IMG/VR virus record: IMGVR_UViG_3300047643_000032
Span: 1-39,869 of that record
Origin: a virus
Strand: one strand, 5' to 3'
DNA length: 39,869 nt
Part shown: positions 1 through 7,487 of the stretch, in pieces
Numbering within the stretch: position 1 is the stretch's first letter
Layout of the letters: every line of letters begins with the position of its first letter
Position numbers and translations under genes: made by a program
The notes under the pieces: generated by a model
Told to the model about the DNA's origin: nothing
The model's database searches: none
The model's input: the letters and a program-made list of their open reading frames with translations, nothing else

Positions 1-313
1 CATCTTTTTTTACTGCATATAATTGAAGGCCATATTTTTCGGGATATTTTTTTTCTGCGGATGTTTTAATTTTATTAAGTGTAGGATAATAAATATCGGC
101 TGGATTATAATTTTGCAGCGCTATATATGCTTCCATTTCTTTTTTTACTATATATAATTGCATTTTATAATCATTAGGATATTCAATTACAGCATTCTGT
201 TTAATTATATTCTCGACATCATACGGTATACTTTGATCAGCGAATACAGACGTATTTATAAACAATAAAATACACACAATAATAAATATTACATTGACTC
301 GTTTCACATCCAT
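1..313 (-). CDS. Secreted protein of unknown function, 3' end cut by window edge
   Basis: The gene reads leftward off the window edge, so only the first 104 codons are visible. The start is ATG at 311-313 with an AGGA ribosome-binding site just upstream. The first 25 or so residues form a signal peptide: a charged start, a hydrophobic run and a cut site near VFADQS. The mature part is rich in Lys and Tyr and holds two related segments, YPNDYKMQLYIVKKE and YPEKYGLQLYAVKKD, about 50 residues apart, which suggests an internal duplication. It lies 22 bp downstream of the repressor gene on the same strand, so it is probably transcribed with the repressor in the lysogen. I do not recognise the family. 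A lysogen-expressed extra gene is an inference from position. Confidence 0.7.
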   Translation of the reverse strand, partial: MDVKRVNVIFIIVCILLFINTSVFADQSIPYDVENIIKQNAVIEYPNDYKMQLYIVKKEMEAYIALQNYNPADIYYPTLNKIKTSAEKKYPEKYGLQLYAVKKD

Positions 314-335
314 TTATCCTTTTAATTTAAATAAA

Positions 336-977
336 TTATGCCACTTTTTCCGACTCCGAAGCATCGCCTTGCCCTTCGGTAGTACCGGGAACCGCGGATA
401 GTCGATCAACCTGTTGCCTTAAATCGTCAATCTGTGATTGAAGGCTTACCATAGTTTCCTTACATTCCCGTAATTCTTGGCCGGTATCCAGGGCTGCGGC
501 AAATTGTTGGATATTCATATAGAGGGCGACTGACAGGGCAGTACCGGCAGATAAAACCTTATACGTTTTTCCCATTGCTTCTTCAATATTTATTTTTTGG
601 TCTGATTTAAACAGCGCATCGGCATTAGGGTTATATTGCATCTGGGCGTCTTTAATATGATGATGAACAGTCTCTGTTATTTGATCATATTTAATTTCAG
701 CAGGTGTTTTGGGGCCGCAAATTTCAGGATACTTCTCGCGTGCACCGACAAATGGTTCACCAGCCCCGGTCATAAACCAATCTTGATTGTATCCAAACTC
801 TTTGCATAAACTAATAATAAAAGCAGTTTTAGGGCCGTTTTTCTCTGTCCTGTAATTGCTGACAGTGGTAGCGGAACTACTCAATAGTTTCGCGATTTCA
901 ATATTACCTAAATGCCTATCGGCTGAAATCCTATTTATAGCCCAACCAGTCCGCTTTTTAAATTCGATATCGTCCAT
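336..977 (-). CDS. CI/Cro-type phage repressor
   Basis: This 213-residue protein begins with a helix-turn-helix of the Cro/CI type (about residues 20-45, with IEIAKLLSSSATTVSNYR). A segment follows (about 58-76, FGYNQDWFMTGAGEPF) that is common in phage CI-like repressors. The C-terminal third contains a coiled coil (about 165-192) that probably serves oligomerisation. I see no clear LexA/CI self-cleavage Ser-Lys domain. The ATG at 977 is preferred over an upstream ATG because AGGAG lies 11 nt before it and the family N-terminus starts there. The gene is divergent from the Ner-like gene across an array of ACTGCGAAA repeats, the arrangement of the Mu c/ner switch. Its likely job is to repress the rightward early promoter and its own. 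Confidence 0.85.
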   Translation of the reverse strand: MDDIEFKKRTGWAINRISADRHLGNIEIAKLLSSSATTVSNYRTEKNGPKTAFIISLCKEFGYNQDWFMTGAGEPFVGAREKYPEICGPKTPAEIKYDQITETVHHHIKDAQMQYNPNADALFKSDQKINIEEAMGKTYKVLSAGTALSVALYMNIQQFAAALDTGQELRECKETMVSLQSQIDDLRQQVDRLSAVPGTTEGQGDASESEKVA

Positions 978-994
978 ATTTTTGCTTTCTCCTA

Positions 995-1117
995 TTTCGC
1001 AGTTCGGCACTGAACTGCGAAATGAACTGCGAAACACTGCGAAATATAATGATTATCGTTTATATTTAATAGTTTACAAATATAGATGTCTATTTTTTGG
1101 GGAAATCTACTGCGAAA
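995..1117. promoter_or_regulatory. Operator array in the repressor/Ner switch region
   Basis: The nonamer ACTGCGAAA occurs on the plus strand at 1014-1022, 1026-1034, 1036-1044 and 1109-1117, and inverted at 995-1003. The 995-1003 and 1014-1022 copies form an inverted repeat. The three central copies are spaced 12 and 10 bp apart, about one helical turn. The cluster lies between the divergent repressor and Ner-like genes; the last copy lies 12 bp upstream of the early -35 box. This fits binding sites for the repressor and/or Ner. In Mu the transposase N-terminal domain also binds such operators as an internal activation sequence. Confidence 0.7.
1052..1079 (-). promoter_or_regulatory. Candidate repressor promoter
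   Basis: On the minus strand TTGTAA (1079-1074) is followed after 16 bp by GATAAT (1057-1052). Transcription would start near 1045, at the edge of the operator cluster, so the repressor could control its own synthesis. The boxes are imperfect and this is a pattern match only. Confidence 0.35.
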
Positions 1118-1129
1118 CTCTTTTTTTGC

Positions 1130-1158
1130 TTGACTCAATACAAAAACAGGTTTATAAG
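1130..1158 (+). promoter_or_regulatory. Early lytic promoter
   Basis: TTGACT (1130-1135), a 17-bp spacer and TATAAG (1153-1158) make a near-consensus sigma70 promoter facing the Ner-like gene and the early operon. Its -35 box lies 12 bp after the last ACTGCGAAA operator, so it is well placed for control by the repressor or Ner. Transcription would start near 1165. Confidence 0.65.
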
Positions 1159-1192
1159 CGTAATCAATAAGCCTAATATGGAGCGCAAAAAA

Positions 1193-1483
1193 ATGAACAA
1201 AACACCGATAACAAGAAAACCCCAAAATTGGACGCGACAAGAAATTAAGGATGCAATTGAACGCAGCCGGGTTAATCAAGCCGCTATTGCCAGGGAGTTG
1301 GAAATCGAACCGACTACCGTTTGTGATGTCATCAAAGGGCGCACCAATTCTCAACGAGTTCACAGAGCCATTGCGGAAGCCATCGGCAAAGACATTAAAG
1401 AAATCTGGCCGGAAATTTATTTGCATGGCGAACCAAAGCGTGGACGGAAAATGGTCGTCTGGCAGCGCAAGGCGGCGGCATAA
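1193..1483 (+). CDS. ner: Ner-like early DNA-binding regulator
   Basis: This 96-residue protein matches the Ner/Nlp type of small lambda-repressor-like DNA-binding proteins: WTRQEIKDAIERS at about 14-26, a helix-turn-helix around NQAAIARELEIEPTTVCDVI, then a conserved end with EIWPEIY and a basic tail. Mu Ner turns down early and repressor transcription after infection. The ATG at 1193 is chosen because GGAG lies 9 nt upstream; the ATG at 1178 has no ribosome-binding site. It is the first gene of the rightward early operon, behind the promoter at 1130-1158, and is divergent from the repressor, as ner is in Mu. Confidence 0.85.
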   Translation: MNKTPITRKPQNWTRQEIKDAIERSRVNQAAIARELEIEPTTVCDVIKGRTNSQRVHRAIAEAIGKDIKEIWPEIYLHGEPKRGRKMVVWQRKAAA

Positions 1484-1547
1484 GTTAAGGATTTTTAGAA
1501 GTAGCGTCAACATGGCTACATCCTAACAAACAAAAAGAGGCTTTTCA

Positions 1548-2024
1548 ATGACCAAATTTAAAAAAAGAACTGACACCGATAAAACACAGTCAAGCCTCTT
1601 TGATCTAATTAAACAGCAACACGAAGAACGTCTTCAGCAGGAACCTAAAATAGGGACATTAAATATCACCCTTCAACTTCAGGAAATCATCGACAAATGT
1701 ATCGGACAGTCTCCTTTATCGCGCGACATCATTGCCGGTAGAATGAGTGAATTAACCGGCCAGCAGATCACGCGGGTCATGCTGGACTCATGGACGTCTT
1801 CGGCAAAACAAAAGCATCGCTTTCCAGCGGAGTTTCTTCCCGCCTTCTGTATCGCAGTAGAAAACAATGCACCTATCAATTTTTTAGCGGGGAAGTGCGG
1901 CATATTCACCATGATGGACAAAGACGTACTACTGGCCGAAATGGCCCGCAAGATGTCCACGCGGGATGAGGCAAATAAGGAAATTAAAAAGATCAAATTA
2001 TTTTTACAGGAAATCGAGGGATAA
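1548..2024 (+). CDS. Conserved early protein found beside transposases of Mu-like phages
   Basis: The product has 158 residues, starts after an AGAGG site and is soluble. A central segment (about 50-110) with SPLSRDIIAGRMSELTG, then ITRVMLDSWTSSAK and RFPAEFLPAFCIA, resembles a protein that I recall lying next to the transposase in many Mu-like prophages. That part has helix-turn-helix character. The end (about 125-158) is a charged coiled coil. It lies between ner and A and probably acts in early regulation or transposition, but the function is not established. The family recall is from memory; the DNA-binding role is inference. Confidence 0.65.
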   Translation: MTKFKKRTDTDKTQSSLFDLIKQQHEERLQQEPKIGTLNITLQLQEIIDKCIGQSPLSRDIIAGRMSELTGQQITRVMLDSWTSSAKQKHRFPAEFLPAFCIAVENNAPINFLAGKCGIFTMMDKDVLLAEMARKMSTRDEANKEIKKIKLFLQEIEG

Positions 2025-2026
2025 CG

Positions 2027-2170
2027 ATGCCGATATTAACAAAAGTAGATAAGGCGGTTGACTGGTTTGAACGGCTGGATAGCCCAAAAGCAAAGATGAT
2101 TTTTTTGATTTTTCTTATTTTTGCATGCCTCTATTTCGGTGTGATCGCACCTTGTATTAAGGGTAATTAA
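2027..2170 (+). CDS. Small single-span membrane protein (47 aa)
   Basis: The ATG at 2027 follows the stop of the previous gene after two bases (taacgATG), so the two are probably translationally coupled. The 47 residues have a charged amphipathic start (VDKAVDWFERLDSPKAK) and one strongly hydrophobic span (about 23-41, MIFLIFLIFACLYFGVIA), then a short tail. Similar tiny membrane proteins occur in early operons of Mu-like phages. No function can be named. Confidence 0.6.
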   Translation: MPILTKVDKAVDWFERLDSPKAKMIFLIFLIFACLYFGVIAPCIKGN

Positions 2171-2178
2171 AAGAAGAG

Positions 2179-2210
2179 ATTGCCACGCCGCCTGAGAGGC
2201 GGTTCGCAAT
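2179..2210. repeat. Palindromic element, family A (copy 1), upstream of transposase
   Basis: The arms ATTGC and GCAAT close a hairpin whose inner arms are GCCGCCT and AGGCGGT around GAG. The motif continues as GAC, and then AAGGATGGAG provides the ribosome-binding site of the transposase gene. Copies of the same family lie at 5223, 11825 and 13129. Confidence 0.9.
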
Positions 2211-2235
2211 GACATATAATAAGGATGGAGCGGAA

Positions 2236-4527
2236 ATGGGTAACGCAAACGGCGACAAAATGTTTACATCAAAAGAAATTTCAGTGATTATGGGTAAATC
2301 ACAGCGCACAATAGAACTTCGCGCCAAAAAGGAAAACTGGCATTATATAGAGGAAACAGGAAATGGCCGGGGCGGGAAAACAAAAAAGTATTCTATTTCT
2401 TCCCTGCCTGCCGATGTTCAAGAAGCCCTTATATATAAGGAAGGGATCCACCCAGAAATGCTTCCGGCGCTCAAACCTTCCGCAGTTGCTGTAGCGATCA
2501 ATCATTATAATGGTTCAAATGAAATTTTCCCGACCTTTCAGCAAACCCTCACGCCGGTTAACCAGGGCGGTTTGGGTTTATTAGAAACCCAACGGAATCC
2601 GGAGACCGCGATACGCGAGCAAGATCTCTCCGATCCGCGCATCTGCAAGATCATGGCAATCCTCCGGGAAGTAGATGAAATGCCGCGCGATTGGACGCAG
2701 GGAAAGCGCAAATGGATTGAATCTGTCGCCCTGCGGAATGAGGTTGGCTGGCAATCTATCTATAAGTGGATGAAAAAGTACGAAAAAAGCGGCATCGCCG
2801 GACTGCGGCACACCAAATCTTATGCCGATGATCCGCGTATCTGGAGCCCTGAAGCCATTGATTTTTGGGTTTCATTGTGCGGAAAACGCGAACATCGAGC
2901 CGCTAACCATCGCGATCTTTACAATAATTGGCTGGTCATTGAAGCGCAACGGCGTGAATGGACCATCGGCGGTTATGCATCGGCCAACTGGTGGTTTAAA
3001 AAGAAGTGGAATCCATGTCTGGAAGCCTTGCAACGAGGCGGCATGCGCGCCCTGGACAATATCCTGCCGCCTATTTTACGCGACTATTCAGATCTCGCGC
3101 CCTTCCAGATCCTTGTCGGAGATCAGCATCGCTTCGACCGATGGGTCATGGATGAGGATACCGGCGAAGTCTTCAGACCGGAAGGATATCTCTGGCAGGA
3201 TCTGCGGTCGCGCTCCATTTACGGCGCTGCAGTTGACAAGAAATATGATGCCTGGCTGATCGGTCTGGCTCTGCGGATCGGCGTCGCGCAGTATGGCGCA
3301 TTCGGGTCTATCTATACCGACAACGGCAAACCGGAACTCTCGCGCTTCCTCACATCTATCCTGGCTAACATGACTGCCCACGGAATGAAGTGGGAAAAGA
3401 CTGAGGAGTTAATTACCGATCTGCTGGATGTCGATGCCGAGGACATAGCGCCCTGCTGCACCATGCCGGGATCCCACCGAAAAGCGATTGTCAAGAATGC
3501 GAAGGCGAAAATGATTGAGGGAACCTTCCATCGTCTCGAGCAGGTCATGGCCTCCGTCATGATGCTTCCTGGTCAGACAAAGAAAATGTCGGATGATATC
3601 CATTGGCAGGACGTCGATCATCAGGAAGCCATGAAACTGGCGGAACAAGGCAAGCTCCTTACCAGCCGTGAGTTTGCGCTGGCCATGTATCAGGCCTGCG
3701 ATTACTACAATAATAAAAAAGTGCATCGCGGCGTGTTGTCGGAATGGTCATGGAAACCCCGGCCAAAGGAAGTTACACCGCTTGATTGTTTGCGCGCCTG
3801 TTATAATGACGGATGGCGACCAAAGAAGATGTCCAACGACGCTGCCGATCTGCTATTCCTCGCGCGCGATACACGTACAATAAACAAAGGGACAATCAGC
3901 CTTGATAATGACTTCTACAGGGCGGAACCCCTTATAGAAATGCACCGGCAGAAAGTAGATATCCGTTATAACCCGATGACATACGCCGACGTTCACGTTT
4001 ATCAGGGCGGAAAATATATCTGCACCGCTTATCCGGTCGAGCGTTCATCCATGATTGACATGGATCTGGCCTCGCAAAAGATAGCCGAAAAGCGGGCACG
4101 AAGAGCGAAATTCGCCGAGCAATTCAAGAAAATATCATCCATCGCGCCTGATTTCCGCCACTATTCAACAGTGCCGCAGATTGAGCGCGTTGCCGCACTT
4201 ATCGGCGCGGAAAAAACAAAACGCGCCATCGAGAATAAAGCAAAGACACGAGTGATCACCGAAGAGGAACTGGATCGCGGTGTGCAGGCACTAGAAGCAT
4301 TGAACCGGATACCGGCGAAAACAAACAAACCGCTTGCCGGGGAACGGCCATCATTCTGGTTGTCGGATGCCGACCGGCACACCTGGTGCATATTGGCTTC
4401 CGTGGACGGGACCATAACTGCAGAAGACCGCGCATGGATGAATACTTATGAAGCGGCGATGACACCAGAAGCCCGCGAACGGTGGCAGTTTGAGAGAGAA
4501 TACCGCGCTGAACAGGCAGCGCAATAG
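2236..4527 (+). CDS. A: MuA-type DDE transposase
   Basis: The 763-residue protein replicates and integrates the phage by transposition. The N-terminus (about 9-60, FTSKEISVIMGKSQRTI then KKYSISSLPADVQEAL) is the MuA winged-helix DNA-binding domain. Helix-turn-helix segments follow (about 150-260). The retrovirus-integrase-like core carries Asp in GDQHRFD (residue 296), Asp in YTDNGKPE (362) and Glu in KMIEGTFHR (428). A beta-barrel and a C-terminal region that should contact MuB come after. Length is close to Mu A (663) with an enlarged middle. ATG 2236 is preferred because GGAG lies 5 nt upstream; the ATG at 2209 is inside a palindromic repeat. The catalytic triad is complete, so the enzyme is probably active. 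Confidence 0.95.
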   Translation: MGNANGDKMFTSKEISVIMGKSQRTIELRAKKENWHYIEETGNGRGGKTKKYSISSLPADVQEALIYKEGIHPEMLPALKPSAVAVAINHYNGSNEIFPTFQQTLTPVNQGGLGLLETQRNPETAIREQDLSDPRICKIMAILREVDEMPRDWTQGKRKWIESVALRNEVGWQSIYKWMKKYEKSGIAGLRHTKSYADDPRIWSPEAIDFWVSLCGKREHRAANHRDLYNNWLVIEAQRREWTIGGYASANWWFKKKWNPCLEALQRGGMRALDNILPPILRDYSDLAPFQILVGDQHRFDRWVMDEDTGEVFRPEGYLWQDLRSRSIYGAAVDKKYDAWLIGLALRIGVAQYGAFGSIYTDNGKPELSRFLTSILANMTAHGMKWEKTEELITDLLDVDAEDIAPCCTMPGSHRKAIVKNAKAKMIEGTFHRLEQVMASVMMLPGQTKKMSDDIHWQDVDHQEAMKLAEQGKLLTSREFALAMYQACDYYNNKKVHRGVLSEWSWKPRPKEVTPLDCLRACYNDGWRPKKMSNDAADLLFLARDTRTINKGTISLDNDFYRAEPLIEMHRQKVDIRYNPMTYADVHVYQGGKYICTAYPVERSSMIDMDLASQKIAEKRARRAKFAEQFKKISSIAPDFRHYSTVPQIERVAALIGAEKTKRAIENKAKTRVITEEELDRGVQALEALNRIPAKTNKPLAGERPSFWLSDADRHTWCILASVDGTITAEDRAWMNTYEAAMTPEARERWQFEREYRAEQAAQ

Positions 4528-4535
4528 GAGAGATG

Positions 4536-4946
4536 ATGGCAGAAATAAAAATGACAGATAGGTTGAGAAGCTACCACAATGGTGTTCATGGAGATTTTTT
4601 CATGTCGGTTGCTGATGAAATAGAGAACCTTGAGAGCGAAAATGAAAATCTACATCTCGAAAATGACACCTTATTATTGAGATGCGGGAACCTAAAAGAC
4701 GAAATTACATCGTTACGCAACCGGCTCAAAAAGGCAGCGCAATCGGAAGTGAGTATGGAAAATAAAACATTACATCTGGATCTGACAATAAATGAATTGG
4801 TCGCTCTATATGCAATGGCAAAACACGGCATTCCATTCTCCGTAAGATCTTCGTTGAGTATTGCCGTCAATATCTTAGATCGCCTACGGCCACAACTTCA
4901 CGCGCAGAATGTATCGGATGATTTTATTAACTATATGATGCGCTGA
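4536..4946 (+). CDS. Early coiled-coil protein of unknown function
   Basis: This 136-residue protein starts at the second of two adjacent ATGs, 5 nt after AGGAG, directly behind the transposase stop. Residues about 25-70 form a heptad-like coiled coil (IENLESENENLHLENDTLLL, then LRNRLKKAAQ). The C-terminal half (about 80-136) is a compact helical domain with NELVALYAMAKHG and SLSIAVNILDRLRPQ. I do not recognise it. Its place between A and B suggests an accessory role in transposition or regulation; this is inference. Confidence 0.55.
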   Translation: MAEIKMTDRLRSYHNGVHGDFFMSVADEIENLESENENLHLENDTLLLRCGNLKDEITSLRNRLKKAAQSEVSMENKTLHLDLTINELVALYAMAKHGIPFSVRSSLSIAVNILDRLRPQLHAQNVSDDFINYMMR

Positions 4947-4960
4947 TCTTAAATAACTGG

Positions 4961-4980
4961 ATTCCCGCCTGCGCGGGAAT
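4961..4980. repeat. Palindromic element, family B (copy 1)
   Basis: ATTCCCGC, loop CTGC, GCGGGAAT: a perfect 8-bp hairpin followed by GAC and then AGGAGGAG, the ribosome-binding site for the gene at 5003. Related copies lie at 8984, 26828 and 28204. Confidence 0.9.
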
Positions 4981-5002
4981 GACTGAAACACAGGAGGAGA
5001 TT

Positions 5003-5215
5003 ATGGGAAGAAAATTAACAGAAGAAGAAAAATCAATCATCGGGAAATATGGTCATTTATTTCAGAACATTGGTGAAAAAGACATCATCAAATCTCTTGA
5101 GCGGACAGATATAAATCCATTTAACAACATGGTGGCCTTCATAATGCAGTCCGGCTTATTTACTCAACTTACATTAATTCAGCGCTTGATTGAAAAAGGT
5201 TTTTTAGCGGCATAA
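5003..5215 (+). CDS. Small early protein of unknown function (70 aa)
   Basis: The ATG at 5003 follows GGAGGAG at good spacing; an in-frame ATG at 4979 falls in a palindromic repeat and is rejected. The 70 residues are mostly helical and soluble, starting GRKLTEEEKSIIGKYGH and ending in a mildly hydrophobic segment (LFTQLTLIQRLIEKGFLAA). Both flanks are palindromic repeats (4961-4980 and 5223-5254), so this gene is a cassette bounded by repeats. No family recognised. Confidence 0.6.
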   Translation: MGRKLTEEEKSIIGKYGHLFQNIGEKDIIKSLERTDINPFNNMVAFIMQSGLFTQLTLIQRLIEKGFLAA

Positions 5216-5222
5216 ATAACAG

Positions 5223-5254
5223 ATTGCCACGCCGCGTGAGACGCGGCTCGCAAT
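5223..5254. repeat. Palindromic element, family A (copy 2), upstream of MuB-like gene
   Basis: ATTGC and GCAAT close a hairpin with inner arms GCCGCGT and ACGCGGC. GAC follows, then AAGGGAG, the ribosome-binding site of the MuB-like gene at 5279. The layout is the same as copy 1 upstream of the transposase. Confidence 0.9.
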
Positions 5255-5278
5255 GACAAACACAAGGGAGAATGAAGA

Positions 5279-5968
5279 ATGAAACCGGAATTTATTGAGA
5301 CCAGCAACACTAGAAAATTTGACGAAATATGCAATGAAATGACATCTGCGTCATCGCTTATTGGCCCATCGCTGGCGATGGTCACCAGTTCGGCGGGACG
5401 CGGCAAAAGCGAAACCGCCAAACATTACTCCGTCAACTCAGACGCGATCTATATCCCGCCGATGAACATCCGCACACCTGCAATGGTACTGCGGGAAATC
5501 GCGTTTGAACTGGCCAACACGCGGCCTTCCCGTTCTGATGCCTGCCTGAATATCATCGGCGAAGAAATGGCCAAGCATCGCCGTTTAATCATGATTGACG
5601 AAGCGGATCTGCTGCAGATGGCAGTTCTTGAAATGCTGCGGAACGTTAATGAACGCTTTGCCTGCCCGATAATGCTCATCGGCGAGGAAGAACTCAAAGG
5701 CAAAGTCGGCTCGCGCCGGAGAATCCTCAGCCGCATCCGCAGACGGATGGAATTCGAGGCCATCAATCAGTTCGATATCGCGCATTTTATCAAGACTTCT
5801 TTAGGCATCAAAGTGGGAGCGGACGTGGCTTCCCTCATTCACAAGAATGCGAACGGCGATTGGAGGCCGGTTCTGACCACGGCGATCAGCATTGAACGCA
5901 CAATGCAGGCCAGCAATGTAAAAGAAATCACATTGGAGATGGTGCAGAATGTCATTAAAAATTCCTAA
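5279..5968 (+). CDS. B: MuB-type AAA+ ATPase, target-DNA activator
   Basis: The 229-residue protein is the partner of the transposase: it binds target DNA with ATP, confers target immunity and activates strand transfer. Walker A is SSAGRGKS (37-44), Walker B is RLIMIDEADLL (about 102-112), followed by a sensor-like LIGEEEL and a basic SRIRRRMEF stretch with possible arginine-finger residues. The C-terminal about 45 residues (HFIKTSLGIKVGADVASLIH then GDWRPVLTTAISIE) resemble the small DNA-binding C-terminal domain of MuB. It lacks the roughly 60-residue N-terminal helix-turn-helix domain of Mu B (312 aa), so it is closer in size to TniB/IstB-like partners. AAGGGAG precedes the start by 8 nt. 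Confidence 0.9.
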   Translation: MKPEFIETSNTRKFDEICNEMTSASSLIGPSLAMVTSSAGRGKSETAKHYSVNSDAIYIPPMNIRTPAMVLREIAFELANTRPSRSDACLNIIGEEMAKHRRLIMIDEADLLQMAVLEMLRNVNERFACPIMLIGEEELKGKVGSRRRILSRIRRRMEFEAINQFDIAHFIKTSLGIKVGADVASLIHKNANGDWRPVLTTAISIERTMQASNVKEITLEMVQNVIKNS

Positions 5969-6449
5969 ATCCGGCCTGGCTGCCATCATGCGCGACTGGA
6001 TGAAAGCGCGCACCGGCACAAAGGTGCAACGGCGTTTCACTATCGCGCAGATATGCGAAGCCCTGAATGTTGAACCGGGCGAACAGCACGCAACCCTGGT
6101 CAATGCCCTTAAAGATTTTATCCGGCGCAAAGAGGTTGAAAGTTACATCACAGCGAAATGCAATCGGCGACAATATATCTATGTCCAGGATTGGCAGAAA
6201 GTTCTGAAAGGTAAAATCAATAAGAAAATTTTTAAGGCAATGTACGTGTCTCAGAACTTTGCCGTGACGGATATCCAGCGTCACACGGGACTTTCCGAGC
6301 GTTGCTGGATCGACAAGATATGCCGCAGCCTTAAAAAAGAAGGTTATATCCAGCAGGTCTCCCGCCGCCGATGCGCTCATGGGGCCGGAGCCGAGGCTGT
6401 ATGGCATATCGTAAACAGGGATAAGTTTAAACTGGAGTTAATGAAATGA
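5949..6449 (+). CDS. Winged-helix DNA-binding protein
   Basis: This 166-residue basic protein overlaps the end of the MuB-like gene by 20 nt, which suggests translational coupling. Two helix-turn-helix-like segments are visible: RRFTIAQICEALNVEPGEQHATLVNALKDFIRR at about 28-60 (named here by its ends RRFTIAQI and LKDFIRR) and FAVTDIQRHTGLSERCWIDKI at about 102-122, which reads as a winged helix ending in a beta wing (GYIQQVSRRR, VWHIVNRDKF). It may modulate transposition or early transcription. The function is inferred from fold only. Confidence 0.65.
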   Translation: MSLKIPKSGLAAIMRDWMKARTGTKVQRRFTIAQICEALNVEPGEQHATLVNALKDFIRRKEVESYITAKCNRRQYIYVQDWQKVLKGKINKKIFKAMYVSQNFAVTDIQRHTGLSERCWIDKICRSLKKEGYIQQVSRRRCAHGAGAEAVWHIVNRDKFKLELMK

Positions 6450-6694
6450 TTAAATCAGCGACACAAAATGAAGTGACGATTAACGATGCCAGATTAATTG
6501 CAATGATCATGCTTAAAAACGCACCGTCTTTAATTACAGCAGAATCATTTGAAGGCCTTTATAACGAGGCTATATCAGAATATCAGCGAATGCACACTAT
6601 GCTTGGTCGAGAATTTTCTCCCTCAGTTGAATTAAAAGAAAAGGTCATAAATAGACTTAAAGAAATATTGCCATCGATTGAGGTGATGAAATGA
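6446..6694 (+). CDS. Small early protein of unknown function (82 aa)
   Basis: The start ATGA overlaps the stop of the previous gene, a typical coupled arrangement, and GGAG lies upstream. The 82 residues are predicted mostly helical: DARLIAMIMLKNAPSLI, then EGLYNEAISEYQRM, then LKEKVINRLKEIL. No cysteines, membrane span or known motif. Related helical small proteins sit at this place in other Mu-like early operons, but I cannot name a family. Confidence 0.6.
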   Translation: MIKSATQNEVTINDARLIAMIMLKNAPSLITAESFEGLYNEAISEYQRMHTMLGREFSPSVELKEKVINRLKEILPSIEVMK

Positions 6695-6999
6695 GAAGAG
6701 AAGATTCCCCCGATTTATTTGGAAGAGGTTTTGGTGTCTCGTCAAGCGGTGATACCCAGTGCGAATTTTGTGGAACCCTTTACAATGAGGGTGCGGATGA
6801 ACGCGGTTTTTATGACGAAGAATCAATAAATCATACGCTTTTTGCAGGGAAAACAGTTTGTTCCTGTTGTTTTGAAATAATTGAAGAGGAAATTATTTCT
6901 CGCATGTCTGACATTTTACCGTGGTTTAGAAGGATTATTGATCACCAGAAAAAACGTATTGAAAAATATGACGAACAATTAAAAGGATTGGGGAAATAA
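6691..6999 (+). CDS. Small zinc-ribbon-like protein
   Basis: The 102-residue product starts inside an ATGA overlap with the previous gene and ends in an overlap with gemA. Two Cys pairs, CEFC (residues 24-27) and CSCC (about 56-59), could bind one zinc. The intervening region is acidic and the C-terminal 30 residues (DHQKKRIEKYDEQLKGL) form a basic helix. It may bind nucleic acid or a host protein. It looks like phage accessory proteins, but no family is recognised. Confidence 0.6.
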   Translation: MRREDSPDLFGRGFGVSSSGDTQCEFCGTLYNEGADERGFYDEESINHTLFAGKTVCSCCFEIIEEEIISRMSDILPWFRRIIDHQKKRIEKYDEQLKGLGK

Positions 7000-7487
7000 T
7001 GCACACACAAACCATTCCAGGAACCGATTTTCCTTTTCAGGTCATTGAGCGCAAAGGACCACCCAAACTATTGACCACCAGGGAAACTAAGCAACGGCGC
7101 GGCCTGTTGGCGAAAATCCATATAGCCAAACAGCAGATGCAACTCAACGGGGGCGAGTATGAAATGATACTGCGCTCGTTCAAAGTGGCATCGGCTGCCG
7201 ACATGACCATCGCGCAGCTCGAAGGCATGATCAAGATGATGAAACACTACGGATGGAAAGAGATCTCTCGCAAGAAACCGGGAATAAATCCTGAACAGAT
7301 CATCGCCCTGCGCGCCCGCTGCGTCAAGGCCGCAAGGGAAATTAAAAACGGAGACAAACGGCTAGAAGGTTTGGCCGAGAAGATATGCGGCACCTCACAA
7401 CTGGTCTGGTGCAATAGCGTGCCGAAATTGGAACGGCTCTTGGCCGTCCTGGGAAAAATCAAAATGGAGGATGAAGCGCATGAATAA
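6999..7487 (+). CDS. gemA: Mu gp16/GemA-like protein
   Basis: The 162-residue protein matches the phage gp16/GemA family: RGLLAKIHIAKQQMQLNGGEYEMIL at about 34-58 (family signature LLAKIHIAKQQ, then YEMIL), followed by the SAADMTIAQLEGMIKMMKHYGW block (about 67-88, signature AQLEGMIKMMKHYGW). In Mu, GemA alters host gene expression and DNA supercoiling. The second half (about 100-155) is a basic helical domain with ALRARCVKAAREI and LVWCNSVPKLERLL. The start codon overlaps the previous stop (TAATG); GGGGA lies upstream. Confidence 0.88.
   Translation: MHTQTIPGTDFPFQVIERKGPPKLLTTRETKQRRGLLAKIHIAKQQMQLNGGEYEMILRSFKVASAADMTIAQLEGMIKMMKHYGWKEISRKKPGINPEQIIALRARCVKAAREIKNGDKRLEGLAEKICGTSQLVWCNSVPKLERLLAVLGKIKMEDEAHE

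Noticed and set aside
856-1170. ORF on the plus strand across the operator region
   Set aside because: It overlaps the repressor gene, contains operator and promoter sequence and codes a low-complexity peptide; it is a shadow.
2209-2235. Upstream ATG of the transposase
   Set aside because: It lies within the palindrome and has no ribosome-binding site; ATG 2236 with GGAG fits.
2779-4465. Several ORFs of 60-150 codons in other frames of the transposase gene
   Set aside because: They lack ribosome-binding sites and recognisable motifs and follow from the base composition of the true frame.
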